NCBI RefSeq assembly: GCF_021168455.1
Contig: NZ_JAJOZR010000001.1
Coordinates: 310,001 to 374,000, forward strand
Direction of reading: 5' to 3'
Length of the DNA stretch: 64,000 bases
Source: Ferranicluibacter quercicola
GTDB lineage: Bacteria; Pseudomonadota; Alphaproteobacteria; Rhizobiales; Rhizobiaceae
This document shows, piece by piece, positions 25,810 to 33,636 of this stretch. The notes under the pieces were generated by a model. It was given only the letters and a program-made list of their open reading frames with translations, had not been told where the DNA came from and did not search any database. Every line of letters begins with the position of its first letter. The first letter of the stretch is position 1. The translations under genes were made by a program, and so were the position numbers.

Positions 25810-26733
25810 ATGGGTAATTCTATGCTGCAAAGACTGATGGCCAGCGGACCCTGCATGAAGACGGTTTCCCTGCCGCGCGGGCGGCATCGGCTGCACACCA
25901 TGCCGACGAGCACCGGCTACGAGATCCGCGAAAAACCCAACTACGACTGGGACGGGCGCAAGAGGGGACAGACGCCGTTCACCGTCCTCCAGCACACCAT
26001 CTCCGGCGCCGGCAACCTGCGCTATGACGGGCGAGCCTACCGCGTCATGCCCGGGGAAACGCTGCTGGTGACCGTGCCGGACAATCATCGCTACTGGCTG
26101 GAGCCGGGCGGGCGGTGGGAGTTTTTCTGGATTTCCATGAATGGTGAGGAGGCGATGCGCCTGCACCAGGCCATTCTCTCCGCCAATGGGCCGATCCTCT
26201 CGCTCCAGCCGGAAACGATCGAGCACCTTGCAGACTGCAGCTACCGGCTGATCCATGGCGGCGGCGAGATGCCGGGACGGGCCTCGGCCATCGCCTACGA
26301 GGCGGCGATGGCGCTTTATGACGACGTCTTCGGGGCGCATCCGGTGTTCGGGCAGGAATATCGCACCATGCAGCATGTCCTGACCCACATCTCCGACAAT
26401 CTGGAGAAGCCGCTTCCGGTGGAAGACCTCGCGCGTGTTTCGGGTCTGAGCCGGGCGCATTTCTCCCGCGTCTTCAGCGCGACCGAGGGCATGCCGCCAG
26501 CGGAGTTCGTGCTGCGCAAGCGGCTGCAGCGCGCCGCCAAGCTGCTGACGCAGGCTGCCAATCTCTCGGTAAAGGAGATTTCGCTGATGTCGGGTTTCGA
26601 GGAGCCGAACTATTTCGCCAAGGTCTTCCGCCGGCATTTCGGTGCCAGTCCGACCGAATTCAGGACGACGGGCATGTATGCGAGCGTTGTCGAGCCGCGC
26701 AAACTGTCGGAAGAGAGCGCCAAGATCAGATAA
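25810..26733 (+). CDS. agpT: AraC family activator of the alpha-galactoside operon
   Basis: About 307 residues. The N-terminal half is a cupin-type sugar-sensing domain (YDGRAYRVMPGETLLVTVPD, then WEFFWISMNGEEAM). The C-terminal 100 residues hold two helix-turn-helix units: LPVEDLARVSGLSRAHFSRVF and LSVKEISLMSGFEEPNYFAKVFRRH. The ATG at 25810 is chosen because AGAGAGGG precedes it; a GTG at 25786 would add eight residues. Divergent from agaL1, as for AgpT in S. meliloti, where the relative is required to induce alpha-galactoside genes. Confidence 0.82.
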   Translation: MGNSMLQRLMASGPCMKTVSLPRGRHRLHTMPTSTGYEIREKPNYDWDGRKRGQTPFTVLQHTISGAGNLRYDGRAYRVMPGETLLVTVPDNHRYWLEPGGRWEFFWISMNGEEAMRLHQAILSANGPILSLQPETIEHLADCSYRLIHGGGEMPGRASAIAYEAAMALYDDVFGAHPVFGQEYRTMQHVLTHISDNLEKPLPVEDLARVSGLSRAHFSRVFSATEGMPPAEFVLRKRLQRAAKLLTQAANLSVKEISLMSGFEEPNYFAKVFRRHFGASPTEFRTTGMYASVVEPRKLSEESAKIR

Positions 26734-26905
26734 GTCTTACAGATCCGTTATGCCGCGCGACTCCGAGGCATGCGGCTCATGCATATGTCACCTGAGGCTT
26801 TCGCGCTGGTCGACGCTGCGGTGCACGCGTATAAAGATCTCAACACAGCGGATGAGACGAAACAAGGGTTTCGCCAGCGCTGTAGACCTTGGAAAGGGGA
26901 TCATC

Positions 26906-27049
26906 ATGAACGTAGCACGCTCTTTCAACAATTGGCGCAAGTACCGTCAGACGGTGACCGAACTCGGCCGCATGTCGACGCGCGAACTCAACGACCTCGG
27001 CATCTCCCGCTCCGAGATCACCAGCGTCGCCCGCGCTGCCGTCCGCTAA
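26906..27049 (+). CDS. DUF1127 small protein
   Basis: A 47-residue basic protein. MNVARSFNNWRKYRQTVTEL is followed by STRELNDLGISRSEIT, the defining DUF1127 phrase, and ARAAVR. A GGAAAGGGGA ribosome site sits six bases before the ATG. Short DUF1127 proteins in Alphaproteobacteria have been linked to RNA turnover and phosphate or carbon metabolism. The 172 bases before it carry no other clear gene. Confidence 0.85.
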   Translation: MNVARSFNNWRKYRQTVTELGRMSTRELNDLGISRSEITSVARAAVR

Positions 27050-27173
27050 TTCCGGTCTCGGCTTGCCGCGCCAGCGGACGCTGCACGGAACAACGGCCAA
27101 CGATCTGCCTCACGCCCGCGATTGCCGCGGGCGTTTTGCGTTTTGCGCGCTCTGCGGCGGCGCGTGAGATGAC

Positions 27174-28028
27174 TTACGCATGGTGCGGCGCGATCTGTGC
27201 GACGATGAGGGTCGACAGCGCATCGACCAGCGCGGCGTCTGCACCACGTCTCTGCACCAGCACGAATTCGACATCCGCAAGCGGTGGCAAACGGTCTGCC
27301 GAGACCTCGCGCAGGCCGCTCGGCGCCATGCTGCGCGGCTGGACCAGAAACCCCATGCCCGCGCGCGCCGCTGCGGTCAGCCCGCTCAGGCTGCCGCAGG
27401 TGCAGACGATCCGCCACGGCATGTGCGCCGCGTCGAGCGCTTCCTGCGCGATGCGACGCGTGATCGAGGGCGGGGGGAAGGCGATGAGAGGCAGGGCGTT
27501 CCCGCGCGAGAGCAGCAGATCGGGATCCTGCGCGAGCCAGACGAGCGGTTCGCGGTAGAGCAGCCGCCCGTGCGTCTCCCCGATATGCCGTTTGGCAAGC
27601 ACCAGATCGAGATCGCCGGCATCCTGCATCTGGTTCAGGACCGCGCTGAGGGCGACCGTCATTTCCAGATCCACCAGCGGATAGAGCCGGATGAAGTCCG
27701 CAAGGATCGCCGTCAGACGGCTGGCCACGACATCCTCGGACACGCCGAGCCGCAGGCGGCCGCGCAACCGGTTCTCGCCGAAGAGGGCGGCCACCTTGCC
27801 ATTCAGGTCGAGCATGCCACGGGCGTGGCCGAGGAGCGCTTCACCCTCCGCGGTCAGCCGCACCTGATGCGTGTCGCGGAACACCAGTTGTCGCCCAAGC
27901 GCCTTTTCCAGCCTCTGGATATGCTGCGTGACCGTGGATTGGCCGATACCGAGACGCACCGCCGTCTCCGTAAAGCTGCCGGTCTGCTCCAGCATGACGA
28001 AGCTGGCGAGATGTGTCAGGTTCAGCAC
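27174..28028 (-). CDS. LysR family transcriptional regulator
   Basis: A 284-residue LysR-type regulator. The N-terminal winged helix covers residues 1-60 (LASFVMLEQTGSFTETAVRL, then GQSTVTQHIQRLEKALGRQLV), followed by the co-inducer domain (LRLGVSEDVVASRLTAILADF). It is divergent from an SBF-type transporter gene with 55 bases between the start codons, so it most likely controls that transporter. Co-inducer unknown. Confidence 0.9.
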   Translation of the reverse strand: MLNLTHLASFVMLEQTGSFTETAVRLGIGQSTVTQHIQRLEKALGRQLVFRDTHQVRLTAEGEALLGHARGMLDLNGKVAALFGENRLRGRLRLGVSEDVVASRLTAILADFIRLYPLVDLEMTVALSAVLNQMQDAGDLDLVLAKRHIGETHGRLLYREPLVWLAQDPDLLLSRGNALPLIAFPPPSITRRIAQEALDAAHMPWRIVCTCGSLSGLTAAARAGMGFLVQPRSMAPSGLREVSADRLPPLADVEFVLVQRRGADAALVDALSTLIVAQIAPHHA

Positions 28029-28083
28029 GGTTATCTCGTTTTATAATGACTGTTAGTGTTTGCATCTGGAAACATGATAAGCG

Positions 28084-29139
28084 ATGACGCAAGCCAACTT
28101 CAAGGCAAGACCTGCCGCCAAGAGCTACCACGGGATCGCAACCATGCGCCGCTATCTGCCCGATACCTTCACCCTCCTCCTCGTCTGCACCGTCATTCTC
28201 GCGTCGTTCCTGCCGATCCACGGCGCATATGCCGATGTGTTCGGCATCGCGACGGACATTGCGATCGGGCTTCTGTTTTTCCTCCATGGCGCGCGCCTGT
28301 CGCGCGATACCGTGGTGGCAGGCGCGCTGCACTGGCGGCTACACCTGACGATCCTTCTGACGACGTTCTGCATCTTCCCGCTTCTGGGTCTCGCCATCGG
28401 CCTCATCCCGACATCGGTTCTCGCAGCGCCGCTCTATACGGGCATCCTGTTCCTCTGCGTGCTGCCTTCGACGGTGCAGTCCTCGATCGCCTTCACATCG
28501 ATGGCCGGGGGAAACGTTCCCGCAGCCATCGTCTCTGCCTCCGGCTCCAATATTTTCGGCATGTTCCTGACCCCGTTGCTGACGGGTCTCGTGCTGTCCA
28601 CCACGGGCGGCGGCGGGTTCTCCTGGGATGCGCTGCAGAGCATTCTTCTGCAGCTGATGCTGCCCTTCGTCGTCGGGCAGATCCTGCAGCCTTGGATCGG
28701 CAACTGGATCCGTTCGCGCAAGAAGCTGCTGATGCCCGTCGATCGCGGCTCCATCCTGATGGTCGTCTACCTCGCATTCTCCGAGGCCGTGATGGAGGGG
28801 CTGTGGCACACCTTCTCGCTCGGCGACATCGCGGCCGTCATCCTCGTCGACATGATGCTTCTGGCCACCGTTCTCTGCATCACCATGTTCGGCAGCCGCC
28901 TTCTCGGCTTTTCCAAAGAGGACGAGATCACCATCACCTTCTGCGGATCGAAGAAGTCGCTCGCCAGCGGCGTGCCCATGGCCAATGCCATTTTCGGCAA
29001 TGCCTCGTCGTCCGTCGGCGCCATCGTGCTGCCGCTGATGCTGTTCCACCAGGTCCAGCTCATGGCCTGCGCGGTGATCGCTCAGAAATATGCCGCGCGC
29101 CTGAAGGAGAAGACGGAGGCAAAGCCGCTCGCCGCATGA
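28084..29139 (+). CDS. Bile acid:sodium symporter family (SBF-like) transporter
   Basis: A membrane protein of 351 residues with about nine to ten hydrophobic segments, of the SBF_like (YfeH) type. Landmarks are GLLFFLHGARLSRDTV, LPSTVQSSIAFTSMAGGN (the crossover region with conserved polar residues) and TFCGSKKSLASGVPMANAIF. A start at 28144 (MRRYLPDTFTLLL) is nearer to the family length; the upstream ATG at 28084 adds 20 residues. Substrate unknown; relatives move organic anions with sodium. Divergent from a LysR gene. Confidence 0.85.
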   Translation: MTQANFKARPAAKSYHGIATMRRYLPDTFTLLLVCTVILASFLPIHGAYADVFGIATDIAIGLLFFLHGARLSRDTVVAGALHWRLHLTILLTTFCIFPLLGLAIGLIPTSVLAAPLYTGILFLCVLPSTVQSSIAFTSMAGGNVPAAIVSASGSNIFGMFLTPLLTGLVLSTTGGGGFSWDALQSILLQLMLPFVVGQILQPWIGNWIRSRKKLLMPVDRGSILMVVYLAFSEAVMEGLWHTFSLGDIAAVILVDMMLLATVLCITMFGSRLLGFSKEDEITITFCGSKKSLASGVPMANAIFGNASSSVGAIVLPLMLFHQVQLMACAVIAQKYAARLKEKTEAKPLAA

Positions 29140-29279
29140 GGCCGCTCAAAGGGGAACCGTCGGCCGCCCTGATCGCGGCTGCGGCGGTTTTCTTTTCGCA
29201 ATTGCGAATGCGACCGCCCCCGTAAACCATCACTTAAAATTCCCGCCTTATGGTGCCGCCATTCGTTGTTGCGTACGGT

Positions 29280-31316
29280 ATGAGGCATCTCGTGAAACAC
29301 ATTCCGATCATTGGTAAATTCCTGAGCCTGATGGGCGTTTTCGCGCTCTTTTCCCTGGGCGTCGCGTTCTATTCCGGCGATCGGATCATGAAGACGGATG
29401 ATGCCTACTCGGCGCTGCTGATGCAGCAGTCGAAGGCCGCGACGGAACTGGCTCTGGCCAATCAGGCATTCCAGAGCGCGCGGGCTGCGGCCGGCACGTT
29501 GATGATCGTCACCAGCGAGGCGGCCAAGGCGAGCGCATCGGCCGAGCTTCAGGCTGCCAAGACACAGTTCGCCACGGAAATGGATGCAGCATTGGCTGCG
29601 ACGCCCGACAATACGCGCATCACCGAACTGAAGACCCAGGGTCTTGCCGTCCTCAACGAAGCCTGCGGCAACGCGTTTACGCGCGCCACGGCCGCACGGG
29701 GCTCCCAGGAGCGCCTGAGCGCGCAGGGCGCCTTCCTGCGGGAATGCGAAATGCAGTTCGCCCCGATGAGTCAGGCCATGGCGGAGGAAACGAACGAGCT
29801 CCTTGTCATCGCGAATACCAAAAGCGACGTGTTGACGACCGAATCCATCCAAACCTACTGGCTGACGATTGCGCTGGTCGTGATGGGAACGCTGGCCGTC
29901 ATCTTCGCGGCATTTTTCGCCATCCGCGCCTGGCTCGTCCAGCCGATCGATGCGCTCGGCAGCGTCATGCAGCGGCTGGCGACCGGCGACCTCGACGCCG
30001 AAATCATCGGCACGGATCGCCGCGACGAAGTGGGTGGCATGGCGCGTGCTGTCGAGGTGTTCAAGGAGAACGGCCTGAAGGCGCGGACGCTGGAGGCGGA
30101 GGCCGTCGAGCAGCGCTCGATGAGCGAAGGCGAGCGTCGCCGCCAGGCGGAACGGGAGCACGAGCGTGCCGAAGCGATGGCGCAGGCGACCAGCGGTCTC
30201 GCCAAGGGTCTGACGCATCTGGCCTCCGGCGATCTGAGCTTCCAGCTCACCGAGCGCTTTGCCGATGATTTCGAAACGCTGCGCACGGACTTCAACCGCG
30301 CCGTCGAGCAGCTGCGCGACACGCTGAGCGCGGTCGCGGACGCCACGGGCTCGATCGACAGCGGATCGCGCGAGATCAGCCAGAGCGCCGACGACCTGTC
30401 GCGCCGGACGGAGCAGCAGGCAGCCTCGCTCGAGGAGACCGCCGCCGCCCTCGATGAAATCACCGCCAATGTCGCGAGTTCCTCGAAGCGTGCCGAAGAA
30501 GCCCGCACAGTCGCCGTGCAGGCCAATGACAGCGCCCGCCAGTCCGGCGCGGTCGTGACCAGCGCGGTTGATGCGATGAGCAAGATCGAGCAGTCGTCCA
30601 ACCAGATCTCCTCCATCATCGGCGTGATCGACGAGATCGCCTTCCAGACCAACCTGCTGGCGCTCAATGCCGGCGTGGAAGCGGCGCGTGCCGGCGAAGC
30701 CGGCAAGGGTTTCGCCGTGGTCGCCCAGGAAGTGCGTGAACTCGCCCAGCGCTCGGCCAAGGCTGCGAAGGAAATCAAGGACCTGATCCGCAATTCCTCA
30801 GGTGAAGTGCAAAGCGGCGTCCAGCTCGTCAGCCAGACGGGCGAGGCGCTGAAGACGATCGAAACCTACATCGTCACCATCAACCAGCACATGGACGCCA
30901 TCGCGACGTCCTCGCGCGAACAGTCGGTCGGCCTTGCCGAGGTGAACACGGCCGTCAACCAGATGGATCAGGTGACGCAGCAGAATGCGGCGATGGTGGA
31001 AGAAGCCAATGCGGCCGGTGCCACGCTTGCCGCCGAAGCTGCCCGGCTGAAGGATCTCGTGGCCCGCTTCCAGTTCGGCGGTGCCTCCGCGGCCAGCTAC
31101 GCGCCTGCGGCATCCTACGCGCCGGCAGCGCCGTCGAATCCGGCCCCCCGCGTCAAGACGCCGAGCCGGCCCGCACTGGCTTCCGTCACGCGGGCCGCGC
31201 CCGTTGCGTCACCGGCCCGAAAGATGGCGAACACGCTCGCTCGTGCCTTCTCCGGCGGGTCCGCCAGCGCCGCACCTGCCGCCGCCGCGGCACAGGACAA
31301 CTGGGAAGAGTTCTGA
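29280..31316 (+). CDS. Methyl-accepting chemotaxis protein with C-terminal pentapeptide
   Basis: A chemoreceptor of about 678 residues. Transmembrane helix 1 is near residues 10-33, a helical periplasmic ligand domain follows, and helix 2 is near 205-225 (LTIALVVMGTLAVIFAAFFA). A HAMP domain (LVQPIDALGSVMQRLATGDLD), a second HAMP-like segment and the signalling hairpin tip (EIAFQTNLLALNAGVEAARAG) follow. The protein ends DNWEEF, a variant of the NWETF tether that recruits CheR/CheB. A linker of about 80 residues rich in Ala and Pro precedes the tether. An in-frame ATG 30 bases upstream is possible. Ligand unknown. Confidence 0.93.
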   Translation: MRHLVKHIPIIGKFLSLMGVFALFSLGVAFYSGDRIMKTDDAYSALLMQQSKAATELALANQAFQSARAAAGTLMIVTSEAAKASASAELQAAKTQFATEMDAALAATPDNTRITELKTQGLAVLNEACGNAFTRATAARGSQERLSAQGAFLRECEMQFAPMSQAMAEETNELLVIANTKSDVLTTESIQTYWLTIALVVMGTLAVIFAAFFAIRAWLVQPIDALGSVMQRLATGDLDAEIIGTDRRDEVGGMARAVEVFKENGLKARTLEAEAVEQRSMSEGERRRQAEREHERAEAMAQATSGLAKGLTHLASGDLSFQLTERFADDFETLRTDFNRAVEQLRDTLSAVADATGSIDSGSREISQSADDLSRRTEQQAASLEETAAALDEITANVASSSKRAEEARTVAVQANDSARQSGAVVTSAVDAMSKIEQSSNQISSIIGVIDEIAFQTNLLALNAGVEAARAGEAGKGFAVVAQEVRELAQRSAKAAKEIKDLIRNSSGEVQSGVQLVSQTGEALKTIETYIVTINQHMDAIATSSREQSVGLAEVNTAVNQMDQVTQQNAAMVEEANAAGATLAAEAARLKDLVARFQFGGASAASYAPAASYAPAAPSNPAPRVKTPSRPALASVTRAAPVASPARKMANTLARAFSGGSASAAPAAAAAQDNWEEF

Positions 31317-31348
31317 CAAGCGAATCGCTTCTGCCAAATCATGAAGAA

Positions 31349-31378
31349 AGGTCCCCGGATAAAGCCGGGGGCCTTTTT
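31349..31378 (+). terminator. Terminator after the chemoreceptor gene
   Basis: AGGTCCCCGG and CCGGGGGCCT form a ten-pair stem (one T-G) around ATAAAG and end in TTTTT. A clear rho-independent terminator. Confidence 0.88.
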
Positions 31379-32764
31379 CTATGAGGCGGCATCGACGGGC
31401 GTCATGCCGAGAACGAGGGTCGGCCAGAATTCCGAAACGGTGGGATGGATTGGCACGGCCCAGCGCAGATCGTCGTACCGGGCGCCGACATTCATCATGG
31501 CGAGCACGCCATGAATGGCCTCGTCGCCACCCGTGCCGAGAATGGCCGCGCCGATGATCTCGCGCGTGTCCGCATCGGCGACGATCTTCATCAGCCCCTG
31601 CGTTTCGCCTTTCTCGACGGCCCGACCGACGCGCGTCATCGGCAGACGTCCGACGAGGATCCGCCTGCCGGAGGCGCGGGCCTCCCGTTCGCTCATGCCG
31701 ACGCGGCCGAGCGGCGGGTCGATGTAGAGCGCGTAACCGGGCACGCGGTCGGAAACCTTGCGGGCCTCGCCATCCAGCAGGTTCGCCGCGATGATCTCGA
31801 AATCGTTGTAGGCGGTATGGGTGAAGGCGCCGCGGCCGTTGCAGTCGCCCATCGCCCAGATACCGGGTGCCGTCGTGGCAAGCGCGTCATCCACGACGAT
31901 GTAGCCGCGTTCATCCCGCGCGACGCCTGCGCTTTCGAGCCCGAGATCGTCCGTATTGGGCTTGCGCCCGGTCGCAAGCAGGATGTCGGAGCCGCGAATG
32001 GCGGGCTCGCCCTTCGTGCAGCTGACGCCGACGATCACGTCGTCGCCGTCGCGCGAGAAGCGGATGCACTCCGCCGCCGTCCGAACCGCAATACCCTCGC
32101 CCTCCAGCACCGCTCGGATCGCGTCCGATATCTCCTCGTCTTCCCGCGCGACGAGTCGCGGCCCTTTCTCGACAATGGTGACCGCGGCGCCGAACCGGCG
32201 ATACATCTGCGCGAATTCCAGGCCGATATAGCTGCCGCCGACGATGACGAGGTGTTTCGGCACCCGATCGAGCATGACGATGTCGCTGTTGGTCATGGCG
32301 GGGACGTCATGAATGCCAGGAAAATCCGGGATGGCGGCGCGGCCGCCGACATTGATGAAGATCTGCGGCGCGGACAGACGCTCCTCGCCGACACGTACCG
32401 TCGTGCGGTCCTCGAAGCGCGCATGGCCACGGATCAGCGTGACGTTTTCAAGCCCCTCCAGCCATCGCTCGTTGCTCTCGCGGCTGTCGAGCGTGATCCT
32501 GTGCGACCGGCGAAACACGGAGGGCATGTCGATCGTCACGCCGCCGCCGACGACAACCCCGAAATCCGCAGCCCGCCGGGCGATATGGGCGGCGTGCGCG
32601 CTGGCGACGAGCGCCTTGGTCGGCTTGCAGCCGGTGTTGACGCAGGTGCCGCCCACATGCTTGCGCTCGATGATGGCGACGGTGCGGCCGGCGGCGGACA
32701 GGCGGGCGGCGAGCGACGGGCCGGCCTGACCGGCACCGATGATGAGCGCGTCGAACGTCCTCAT
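31379..32764 (-). CDS. FAD-dependent pyridine nucleotide-disulfide oxidoreductase (mercuric reductase-like)
   Basis: A 461-residue class I flavoprotein disulfide reductase. It begins with the FAD site FDALIIGAGQAGPSLAARLS; the redox cysteines are in GGTCVNTGCKPTKALVASA; an NAD(P) site is at LVIVGGSYIGLEFAQMYRRFG; and the C-terminal dimer region has IHPTVSEFWPTL, the usual His-Pro active-site motif. It lacks the N-terminal metal-binding domain and C-terminal cysteine pair of true mercuric reductases, so mercury reduction is unlikely; the electron acceptor is unknown. Its ATG overlaps the stop of the upstream DUF4126 gene. Confidence 0.88.
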   Translation of the reverse strand: MRTFDALIIGAGQAGPSLAARLSAAGRTVAIIERKHVGGTCVNTGCKPTKALVASAHAAHIARRAADFGVVVGGGVTIDMPSVFRRSHRITLDSRESNERWLEGLENVTLIRGHARFEDRTTVRVGEERLSAPQIFINVGGRAAIPDFPGIHDVPAMTNSDIVMLDRVPKHLVIVGGSYIGLEFAQMYRRFGAAVTIVEKGPRLVAREDEEISDAIRAVLEGEGIAVRTAAECIRFSRDGDDVIVGVSCTKGEPAIRGSDILLATGRKPNTDDLGLESAGVARDERGYIVVDDALATTAPGIWAMGDCNGRGAFTHTAYNDFEIIAANLLDGEARKVSDRVPGYALYIDPPLGRVGMSEREARASGRRILVGRLPMTRVGRAVEKGETQGLMKIVADADTREIIGAAILGTGGDEAIHGVLAMMNVGARYDDLRWAVPIHPTVSEFWPTLVLGMTPVDAAS

Positions 32765-33249
32765 GCGGGAATCGGCATGGAGGCGGAGACGGGCAGGGCG
32801 CTCATGATGAGAAATGCGCCGATGATGGCGATGGCGTCCTCGACAAAGGCTGCCGGCCGATCGCGGCCGAAGCTGGCCGCGAGACGGCCCCGGAGCGCGG
32901 CCCCACCGAGGGTGCCGGCGATGGCGCCGAGAAGACCGGCAAAGAGGCAGATCAGCCAGCCGCCGGAGGGCGTTCCGATGACCGCGCCGCACAGCGCGCC
33001 GACGACGACGCGGATGGCGAACTGCACCGGCACCTTGCGGCTCGGCGTTGTCGGCAGCTGGTCGGTGACATATTCGCCGAGTGCGAGAACGGTGAGGATG
33101 CCGGCCGCCCAGATCGAGCCCATGAAGGATGCCCAGGACCCGGAGAGATCGATCCATCCGAGCGTTGCGGCCCAGGCGATGGCCGCCGGTGCGGTCATGG
33201 CGCGCAGGCCGGCGATGACGCCGATCAGAAATGCGAGAAGCAAGAGCAT
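32761..33249 (-). CDS. DUF4126 family membrane protein
   Basis: A 162-residue hydrophobic protein with four to five predicted transmembrane segments, glycine- and alanine-rich, starting MLLLLAFLIGVIAGLRAMTAPAA, which is characteristic of DUF4126. Overlaps the flavoprotein gene as ATGA, so the two are co-expressed. Function unknown. Confidence 0.8.
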   Translation of the reverse strand: MLLLLAFLIGVIAGLRAMTAPAAIAWAATLGWIDLSGSWASFMGSIWAAGILTVLALGEYVTDQLPTTPSRKVPVQFAIRVVVGALCGAVIGTPSGGWLICLFAGLLGAIAGTLGGAALRGRLAASFGRDRPAAFVEDAIAIIGAFLIMSALPVSASMPIPA

Positions 33250-33376
33250 GAAACCTCCAGGGCCGGATCGGCATGTCCAATGCAATCACGGACTGACATT
33301 GTAAACAAGGGCGGCGGTATCGGAGGTCTGTCCGCGCAGCTTCGGGGGTCCGATCTTGCTCTCCGTTTTCTGCATA

Positions 33377-33426
33377 GCTGCACTGCAACATTGCCTCTCG
33401 TAAGGGCAGGGATGTCCGGGTACATA
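33377..33426 (+). promoter_or_regulatory. Promoter region of the first anti-SD sRNA
   Basis: GCTGCACTGCAA (33377-33388) is 32 bases before a -10-like TACATA (33421-33426). The same arrangement (GCTGCAGTGCAA, 31 bases, TATACT) precedes the second sRNA copy, although the sequence between is different, so these two blocks are likely functional. Confidence 0.5.
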
Positions 33427-33433
33427 TGATCCC

Positions 33434-33588
33434 GACGAAGCGATGCACCTCCTCCCGCATCCCTTCGTGTTTCGAACGCTCCCCTCCTCCTCCCAGGCCC
33501 GTTCGAAGGAATGGCGACATCCTCCTCCCAGTCGCCGTTCGGTTCTTATCGAAAAGCCTGCCGCACCTCCTCCCGCGGCAGGCTTTTT
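33434..33588 (+). ncRNA. sRNA with four anti-Shine-Dalgarno loops (ar14/NfeR1-like), copy 1
   Basis: About 155 bases in a gene-free gap. CCTCCTCCC occurs four times (33448, 33486, 33521, 33566), each time in the loop of a hairpin: GATGC/GCATC with outer ACGAA/TTCGT; TTCGAACG/CGTTCGAA; GGCGAC/GTCGCC; and the terminator GCCTGCCGC/GCGGCAGGC followed by TTTTT. CCTCCTCCC is complementary to ribosome-binding sites, so the RNA probably blocks translation of several messages. A second copy lies at 50694-50847. The loop motif is known from the alphaproteobacterial ar14 family (NfeR1 in S. meliloti), as I recall it. Confidence 0.85.
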
Positions 33589-33636
33589 CGTTTTGAGCTT
33601 ATCCATTTCTCTGGCGGCGTCCGCAGGCGCCGAGAC

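Noticed and set aside
31379..32764. Mercuric reductase as product of the flavoprotein
   Set aside because: There is no N-terminal metal domain, no C-terminal cysteine pair and no mer genes nearby; only the class I disulfide reductase core is supported.
33448..33574. CCTCCTCCC repeats seen at first as a possible CRISPR-like or simple repeat
   Set aside because: Repeats are only nine bases long and each is the loop of a separate hairpin; a second locus keeps the pairing, so it is an RNA gene.
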